Assembly: GCF_949628265.1 (NCBI RefSeq)
Contig: NC_088786.1
Coordinates: 39,515,681 to 39,579,680, forward strand
From: Cloeon dipterum
Taxonomy: Eukaryota > Arthropoda > Insecta > Ephemeroptera > Baetidae
DNA: 64,000 nucleotides
Reading direction: 5' to 3'
This document shows, piece after piece, positions 57,132 through 64,000 of this stretch; within the stretch, counting starts at the first letter, position 1; each line of letters opens with the position of its first letter. The notes below the pieces were generated by a model. It was not told the DNA's origin, did not search any database, and saw only the letters and a list, made by a program, of their open reading frames with translations. A program made the translations under genes and the position numbers.

Positions 57132-57690
57132 GCAGTGCATTGCATCACAGGACCCTGATGTGAGACGTCGAAGTTGAGCGAGAGATGATGCTCAGTTTGG
57201 AGCCAGGACTCTGCGTCAGCGACGACGCGATGATGCAACTTGGTGCAGCGCTACGCCTTCCTCCTCACGCCGCGCCCCCTTCTGGATGCAGCTCAACCCC
57301 CTCGAGGCCGTCAGCCTGATCATCTGCCCGCTGGACGTTCCGAGCAGCGAGTGGCAGGTCTGCAAGACGAATCTGTCCCTGCGGAGGAGCGCCGGTCGCA
57401 GGTGGTGCGCCTGCTGGTCATCCAGCGCTCGTGGAAGCGCTACAAGGTGAGTCAAAAAGCATTTTATTATCTAATTTGTCTAATTATTCGGGGTTGGCAG
57501 AGTTCGCGAGAGTGCGGTGGGTGGCGTTGACCATCCAGCACGTCAGCCTCTTCCTCAGACAGCGCCGTGCCGCCGTCGTCATCCAGTCGCACCTCCGCGT
57601 GGCTACTTCGCCAGAGAGGTTGCCAGAGCCCTCAGGGAAATGCGGCGCGTCGAGCATTTCCTACTGTCAACATTTCAAATTTATTGTTTG

Positions 57691-58240
57691 AATAAAAGGA
57701 TTGTCAAATATGAATCTTTATTTAATAAATCAAGTCAATAAATTACGAGAGGATTATGCAGTCCATTATTAGAAACAAAATTTTCCAAATTTTCTTTTAT
57801 CTACAAAATTAATCTAAAAATACGTTAGAAGCGGCTATAGGTTTTCGAGAAAACCTAGGTTACAGGCATACTTTGAAAATTGGATTCCCAACTGCAAAAC
57901 TTGGATGTATTTTACAATTTGTTGGATATTCCCAAGAAATTTTCGCACCATATGTAGGATCGCGATGAGAAGGATTTAAATCAATTGATATTTCTATTTT
58001 TCTAGAAATTCGAAAAACAGGACAGAAAAACGCTAAAATTTCGTTACGTATTTAAAATCTGTTTCACATAATTATGGCTGCGAATTTAAGACGGATATTT
58101 TCGGGAGACTGTTCTTAGACGTGTTTTTGAATGAATTTAGGCCGTGGTGAAAATTATTCGCTCATTTTCTATTTCTTAAATCACTCGGCATTTATTTCCT
58201 TTTCACAAAATGTATGTTCCCTTACTTGATTTTTTCCATC
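57691..58240. other. Flank between myosin-like pseudogene copy b and ZNF7
   Basis: Homologous to 23401-23940 with scattered substitutions. No gene seen. Confidence 0.45.
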
Positions 58241-58263
58241 GGTCAAACAGTCATTCCAGGTTT

Positions 58264-58944
58264 GACCAATGGGATCGCTTGTTATTTTGACCAATGAGAT
58301 TGCACTATCTGTGTAATAAATAGAGCTCCGTACGCGCAACTCGGACATTCTCAGACTGGCCAGCACACAGAGCTTACCAAGCAGTGCTCTGACTAGAGAG
58401 CTACATACAAAAGCAATCGAACCGCTGCTTCTCTCACAATCAGCTGTTTGCCAGCCGTCTCACAGCTATTGCATCGGCGCACGTAAGTCACGTGCCCACA
58501 ACAAGATAGAGGTAAGATAAGGAGTTAATAACATATCTCGAATTTTAAAGTTTCACCGTATAAATCTAAAGCTATTCTAGAAAATTACTAAATTTAAAAA
58601 GAATATTATTTAAAAAGTAAATGACAAACAGTGAAAAAGGTGGAAAAATAAGAGATGACAGTTAAGAATTATCTTCTCCTTGACGCAAACACCACTACGA
58701 ACGGGTGCGGGGGGCGTATAGTTTTCGTTGTCGCTTCGTCGATTGTAAACATATGACTTTACAGGACACAGGACATTCTCAGACAATGCAAGTTCGGCCA
58801 ATTCAAGCAGAAAGTTCCGCTTGTGTATGACTGCCGACGACTCAATTAAGGAACTACTGGGAATTGCTGATATTTAACGCTAAAAACCTTAATCGGGAAA
58901 ATATTCTTGGATGACGAGTCATTTAAGGAGTCCAGATTCAAGAG
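58264..58944 (+). promoter_or_regulatory. Promoter and 5' leader of ZNF7
   Basis: CCAAT boxes at 58267-58271 and 58292-58296, TATA-like TAATAAATAG near 58316, leader donor AAGATAGAG|GTAAGA at about 58512, and a changed family motif CTTCTCCTTGACGCAAAC (58673-58690). The order and spacing equal those of ZNF4. An out-of-frame ATG at 58911 precedes the start. Confidence 0.5.
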
Positions 58945-60626
58945 ATGTCGCCAAGCAGAGTCGGAGAAGCAAAACCTGCCATTCAAAAGGCGCTGTGCAG
59001 ACTGTGCGAGTGTCCGACGTCGGACGGCCACCTCCTCGCGTCGCAGGTGGACAGGTTCAAGCTGAGGAAATGGGCCATGGAGGTGATGAACTTGACGGAA
59101 GAAGACGAAAACCTGCCGGAAATGGTCGAAGAAGACGCTTTGATCTGCTATTTTTGCATCTGGCAGGCAGAGTGAGTTTTTTTTCATGAATTTTAAATTT
59201 TTATTTTAATTCTGACGCGTGTTTTAGGTTTGGGGATGAGTCTGGAGACGAGGCTGTTGCTTGGTGGCCTGAAAACCTTGATTTGGAAGAAAACGCAAAG
59301 GTGCTGCGGGAGAATTATTCAGGTACTTGGGAAATTTTTAAAAATAATAAACTTAGTAGTTTCCTTTGTTACAAATTTACAGTTGGAGATGTAGAGCAGT
59401 GTTGGGTGCAGTTGGAAGAGATTGATCTTGCCAAATACGAGAAGAAAATCCCTAAGAGGAAATACGGCAGTGAGGTGTGTCTTTACTGCGGCAAGAGATA
59501 CGACTATCTGATGCAGCACGTCAAACTGATGCACGGAGATGCCATCAAATGCGGAATTCGGGGCTGCACGACTTACTTTCACACCGAGGAGGAAAAAGAG
59601 CAGCACATGCAGCAGGATTTTCACGAGAAAGGTGGCAAACCAGGGGAAAGCAGCAAAATGAGTTGCAAATTTTGTGAAAATGGCAAATTGTATTCCTCAC
59701 TAAAATTGAGGTGGCAGCACATGAAACGCAAGCATCCAGAACTGGTTGCGTGCTCGCGTGTAGGCTGCATTGAGTACTTCAAATCCAAGCCTGAAATGAT
59801 TCTCCATATCAACTCGTGGCACAAACAAGGCATAAAACAAAATCTTTTGCAGTGCGAGCATTGCGAGTATTTTACCACTGAGAAGCTCATTTTGAGTAAA
59901 CACCAACAGGCGAAGCACTTCCCAAAGATGTTCAAATGCGACAGTTGCGACGCCAGTTTCGGCTCGAAATACCTGGTTAATTTTCACTACAAACAATGTC
60001 ACACATTCGACAAGTGCAGATCTTGTGGCCAGGACGTTGCTCGCGGACAAAAGGCAGCGCACAGAAGGCCATCGATTTGCTCCAAATGCAAACTCAAATT
60101 CAAGTGCTTGGGTTTGTATCAATTGCATAAGAAGAGCTGCAAAGAAGCCCCCTATAGTTGCAAGGAGTGTGGAGAATCATTCACCTTGAATAGAAAGTTG
60201 AATCGCCACGTGAGACGATTTCACAGCAAAACCCCTAATAACCGTTGCGACCATTGCGGCTTTTCTTCCTCTGAAAAGATGTACATTAAGCGGCACATTC
60301 AACGCAGACATTTTCCAAAGACGATTAAGTGTGGGGAATGCGACAAATTGTTTGGCTCTCGATCTGTTCTCAAGAATCACAAGTACAAATCGCACGAATA
60401 TGTTCGTTGCTCAGAATGTGATAAGGAGATGAGCCGTCAAGCCATGTCTAAGCATCGGATCATCAAGACTTGCCGCCACTGCGAGTGCAAATTCAAGTGC
60501 TCAGGACTTTCTAAAAAGCATGTCTGTCCGCAGGTTAATATTTTGTATTGTGACAAGTGCCCGAAATTTTATTTGACAAAGAATAGTTTGTATGCTCATA
60601 TTGTGAAGAAGCACATTGATGAGTAA
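58945..60626 (+). CDS. ZNF7: ZAD-like / multi-C2H2 zinc-finger protein, intact
   Basis: Exons 58945-59171, 59228-59322, 59383-60626; 1,566 nt, 521 aa. It starts MSPSRVGEAKPAIQKALC, with Ala for the usual Pro before the ZAD-like CRLC, and HLLASQ for HVLASQ. The finger array is complete and without the C-x4-C insertion of its unit 1 counterpart ZNF4. One composite unit reads VRCSECDKEMSRQAMSKH, against AECAQE or AECSQE in the paralogues. The C-terminus is SLYAHIVKKHIDE as in ZNF4, supporting their pairing. Fingers differ from ZNF4 at many positions, including those between the Cys and His pairs that normally contact DNA, so the targets may differ. Confidence 0.85.
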
Positions 60627-62465
60627 ATAAAATGAATAGTGGTATTCTCAAAAATTACTGCCTTTTAAATTAAAGAAACCTTGCAGTGTATTTTGCTTTA
60701 TTTTCTGTAGAAAATATTTGTGAAATTTAACTGCTTTTCATCTAAAATCAACGTATTATCAATTTCCTAAATAAAGGTTTACTCAAAATTTCTGGAGCAC
60801 GGTTTATAAGAAAAATGTGTCCCATTTTCATTTCGCATAATTTGCACTCCGTTGGATAAATCACGTATAAAGGAAGCGGAATCAAGCAAAAACCAAAAAA
60901 TCATTGACACGTTCATATTTCGAAATCTCTTTATCAAAATCAGAATAAATTTAAGATTCAAATTCATTTTTAGATTCTATAAAATGCACAATTTGTGTAA
61001 CATAGGCGATCGGTAAATTGGGATAAATCTCAACTGGTAATGGCAAATATCGTGAGAAAATGGAAAAAACATATAATAATAAGCCGTCAATGGTATCAAA
61101 AAACTTCCAGACCAAATTAATGCTCTAAATTCAACTTTGGATGGTAAAACGAGTGCACAAAACTTGTTATTAGATCATCTTCTTTTTGACTTAAATAGTT
61201 AACTCACTAATTTAATATATAAAATCGTAGCTCAACAAACAAAATCAAATTCCTTGCTTCTACATATAATTATTCAACTGGAGGTAAAACTTTGGGTGTT
61301 TTAAATTTCGAGCGCTGTAAGCATTTCAAACGCGACGACCACGACAATTTTCGCGTAACAAAATTTATTTGTGCATCACATTTTTATGATGTTTAATTCA
61401 GCATTTAGTCAGACGTACTTGTTTTTGTTTATTTTCAATCAGCTGTTCCAATCAATAATTGCACCAAAACAAGTATTTCCAATTTGCAGGGGGGAATTTA
61501 CAGAGGCCTCATGCAGACGCGGTCATTTTCAGCGGCGGTTGATACGGCTGACAAGATTTTAATCTTGAATTTTTATAATGCTTCATCGTTAGACGTTTTT
61601 TTTCAATTTTTAATTCTTTTCATCGGCTGGTGAAGAATGCAGTGCGGAAGACGATGTGACTTCCAAAATTTATATTCATTTTTAATAATTCATTGAGGCA
61701 TGCTTCTAAAATTTTAATTCTCCTTTTTTGTTTATTTAATTTAGTTTTGTTTTCTTGCGATTTCAGAAGCGTAAATGATATCAGGAAATCTTGGAGCATA
61801 TAGAGGAATTATCCCAAAATAAAGCGGGAGGGGAAGAAAATGATGGTGATTGAAATTTTTACTTTTTCTAAAGTAATGAATTATATACGTGATAAATTAT
61901 AGGTGCATTCCTCTTTTATTCGATAAGCTTTTATTTACTATTTTTGTATAGTTTTTAGGATTAATAAAACATAAATTTTTTAATTCTTTCTTTCCCTTTC
62001 ATATTTTTATAAAGTTCTCTATTTCTTTCAAATGTGATAACACCCTAATCTGATCATCCGGAGCTGTGAATTTTAGACAATTTTTTTGGCCAAAATAGTC
62101 GACCATATTTAGACTGTTTATTCTAAGAGCTAAATTAGTCGTTTTTAGACGATTTTTGCCAATTTAGACTGTTTTATTTTTCATTGTTATTATTTAATGT
62201 AAAAATCGTTTCTATTATGAAGACGGGAACTAAAGGGAAAGAAAATGCCTGAAGCAAAAACCATGCAAGCATAACGAGAGAATATTCGAGAAACATTTAT
62301 CCACGCTTTGTTGCAGACTAGTAAAATGCCGACAAGTAAAGAACGCATTGTCAGATCAAGAAAAAAAGGCAGGAATTCAGAAGAATAAGAGCGTGGGTGG
62401 TAACTTGGGAGAGCTTCGCAGCGACAAAGGGGGATGATTCGGGGTCAACGCTCTAGGCATTGAAA
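60627..62465. other. Long non-coding flank behind ZNF7
   Basis: Counterpart of 26306-28130, with small indels (for example an extra TTTAGACTGTTTATTC near 62107). Nothing codes consistently in both copies. Confidence 0.5.
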
Positions 62466-62578
62466 AGACGCCCCTTAATTCGCCTGTAAGAGCAAACAGC
62501 AACGCAGTCGTGTTTCCACCCTCACTCGCTCTCTACGCGTCTGCTGTGATCTCTCCCCCTCTGAACAAGTAACAACAG
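62466..62578 (+). promoter_or_regulatory. Candidate 5' untranslated exon of the short-ORF transcript, copy b
   Basis: ACGCAGTCGTGTTTCCACCC to the donor CAACAG|GTAAGA at 62579. The donor is kept although the last exon bases differ from copy a (ACAACAG against CCAAAAG). Confidence 0.4.
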
Positions 62579-63046
62579 GTAAGAAACAGAACTGGAATTT
62601 CATGAGTAAATATTCATAAAATACTTCATACCTGCGAAATATTATGAGGCGATTTTTTTAAGTACAAAATAGGAAGCCGCGCTTCGGCTGATTTGAAAAT
62701 TGGCTAGAGGACATGGTCGGCATGAAATAGACAGATTTTTCGAGAAAAGCAGAGACGGGAAAGCGTATATCCTCACTAAATAACAGTCCAAAAATTAGGT
62801 TTTTTATTTGGAGAGTGAATTGATCGGATTTAAAATCATCAATCATTCATCTTCACCAAATACGGCAGTCTCATCGATCATAGGGGGCGTGGTACTCACG
62901 CTTCTGTTGCCTCTGCTGCTTAATAAGCTAACACATTTTTTTACATTATTCAGACCGCATATTTTGACCTTTGGGGGCAAATCTCGGGCCCAAACTAGTT
63001 TGATTTTTGTTCTTTTCAGAGCCCCTAAGCTTTTTTTTTAATTACG

Positions 63047-63097
63047 ATGGCGCGCCCAGCAAAGAAGGGGGCCAACGCCGCGGGCAAGAAATGTTGA
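63047..63097 (+). CDS. Conserved 16-aa short ORF (MARPAKKGANAAGKKC), copy b
   Basis: Identical peptide to 28758-28808; the single base difference is synonymous. The acceptor TTCTTTTCAG at 63019 is kept and has a better pyrimidine tract than in copy a. The 27 bases between acceptor and ATG are less conserved than the ORF itself. Confidence 0.35.
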   Translation: MARPAKKGANAAGKKC

Positions 63098-63971
63098 ACA
63101 TGACTAGCAAAATAAAGCCAAAACTAAATTCTTGGGATTATTAAAGCTGACAAGAAAGGAATCGCCTCAGAAGCGTCGTCAAATGCGGTCTTTAAAGCTA
63201 GAAATCAATTTTTATCCATCCTTCATTTAAATTTTATTCATTTCCGGAGGTGGGTCTTCTTTGTGAGTATGGTTGCCACCTAAAAGATTAACTTTGACTC
63301 CGTTTTTTCAATATTTTTAGTGTTGAATTTTTAGCAAGTCAAAGAGATTCCTTTTTACCAGCATTATTTTTAGGCACAAGCGTTTTACGCTTCGCGTGGG
63401 GGCGGGGCCTAACTCGGAACCCCCCAAACCACAATCGGGGGCAGTTGATGTTTTTCATTTTACCGCTGTTGCCTCATTAGAGCGCGTTCATTATGTCCCG
63501 ACATCTAACGTGCATTTAATAATCAGATAATTCTCAAATATCAGGATTGCAGCAATAAAAGAGCGCTGGACGATGATTGGTTGCCTCATGAAATATGAGA
63601 TAGCTATTAAGAAAAGGAGATGATATCATAACTTTTTTTTTTAAGTTTTAAAGTCGGAATCTAAAGCTATTTTAGAAATTATCAATAAAAAGAATACTTT
63701 TATTTGAAAGGTAAAGAAAACATAAATATACTGAAAAACTCGGAAAAACAAAAGATACCAGTTTTAAATTTTCTTCTCCTTATCGCACACACCTCTGCAA
63801 ACGGGAGCGGAGTCGTTTGTAAACACATGACTTCACTAATTCACAGAGAATGCACATGCAGCGGGAGTTCCGCGTTCCGCGTGAGATCATTTGGTTGTTA
63901 ATAATATCCGACCCAATCAGGAATTAACTTGGCAATTAAAATTAACGCTAAAAACCTTTTTCGGTAGAGAC
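63098..63971 (+). promoter_or_regulatory. Flank and 5' region of ZNF8
   Basis: Includes CGTTCATTATGTCCCGAC (about 63486-63502), CTTCTCCTTATCGCACAC (63773-63790, one change from the family motif) and CCAAT in GACCCAATCAGGAATTA (about 63911-63927). Equivalent to the ZNF5 5' region. Confidence 0.4.
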
Positions 63972-64000
63972 ATGGAGAGATATTGCAGAACCAGAAGCTT
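63972..64000 (+). CDS. ZNF8: start of another ZAD-like zinc-finger gene, cut by the window end
   Basis: The last bases encode MERYCRTRS, matching the ZNF5 start MERHCRTRS, with the same preceding sequence. This is the unit 2 counterpart of broken ZNF5; whether it is intact cannot be seen here. Confidence 0.65.

Larger units (their letters stand above)
43320..57690 (+). pseudogene. Myosin-neck-like gene fragment, copy b, with expanded intron
   Basis: First exon candidate 43320-43410 (MSCAVPVCSRASGLTASDHR) and GTGAGT donor, then the 13.5-kb minisatellite, the 169-bp foldback element and the exonic part from about 57200. That part reads CPLDVPSSEWQVCKTNL, then after the shared frame change PAEERRSQVVRLLVIQRSWKRYK (donor at 57447), a 54-bp intron, and RVRWVALTIQ...RQRRAAVVIQSHLR, followed by a second shared frame change to RGYFAREVARALREMRR. 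Relative to copy a, ten bases are missing before the donor and Gly in VGKT is replaced by Cys. Not a functional motor; whether any transcript remains is unknown. Confidence 0.5.
33237..64000. repeat. Tandem segmental duplication, unit 2 (continues past the window)
   Basis: Begins with the same TACGACTTCTTATCTTTTGC as unit 1 and repeats its gene order. Differences from unit 1: one ZNF position instead of two between bZIP and the myosin-like pseudogene, a 3.9-kb TIR element at 38061-42004, a family B MITE at 42489-42889, and the 13.5-kb minisatellite at 43442-56942. Confidence 0.85.

Noticed and set aside
1..64000. tRNA or rRNA genes
   Set aside because: I saw no cloverleaf with conserved A/B boxes and no rRNA core sequence; a dedicated scan was not possible.

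Overview
This is a eukaryotic, intron-containing, AT-rich window, most likely from an insect. The main reason is a tandem family of genes that pair a four-cysteine ZAD-like N-terminal domain with a long C2H2 zinc-finger array, a combination characteristic of insects. No species can be named from the sequence alone.

Layout. (1) 1471-8899 (+): an 18-exon gene whose exon phases all join, giving a predicted protein of about 1,087 aa. It has a signal peptide, an EGF-like cysteine-rich part, two fibronectin-III-like domains alternating with three copies of another module, one transmembrane helix and a very Cys-rich tail. Several introns carry MITEs and foldback elements. (2) From about 9.6 kb onward there are eight related ZAD-like/zinc-finger genes on the + strand: ZNF1 (broken), ZNF2, ZNF3, ZNF4, ZNF5 (broken), ZNF6 (broken and split by a transposon), ZNF7 and ZNF8 (first bases only). 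(3) Two nearly identical C/EBP-like bZIP genes lie on the - strand (13109-13840 and 33850-34569). (4) Two copies of a decayed myosin-neck-like gene occur at 22.4-23.4 kb and 43.3-57.7 kb. (5) Two copies of a flank carrying a spliced short-ORF transcript candidate occur at 26.3-29.7 kb and 60.6-64.0 kb.

The order bZIP - ZNF - (ZNF) - myosin-like pseudogene - ZNF - short-ORF region - ZNF occurs twice. Most of the window is therefore a tandem segmental duplication: unit 1 is about 12.49-33.24 kb and unit 2 runs from about 33.24 kb past the window end. In unit 2 two things changed strongly. The last exon of ZNF6 received a 3,944-bp TIR element with dense CACGTG subterminal repeats. In addition, an intronic 53-bp hairpin unit, present once in unit 1, became a 13.5-kb minisatellite of about 145 copies, each ending in a 3'-splice-site-like sequence.

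The most notable signals are this one-to-145 expansion behind a single splice donor, the CACGTG-rich element with a possible captured spliced gene, the near-invariant GC-rich ZAD exon shared even by broken family members, a recurrent TAG at the same codon in three family members, a Trp in the bZIP basic region at a normally invariant position, and a 16-aa ORF whose only difference between duplicates is synonymous. All function assignments are from motif reading; no database search was run.
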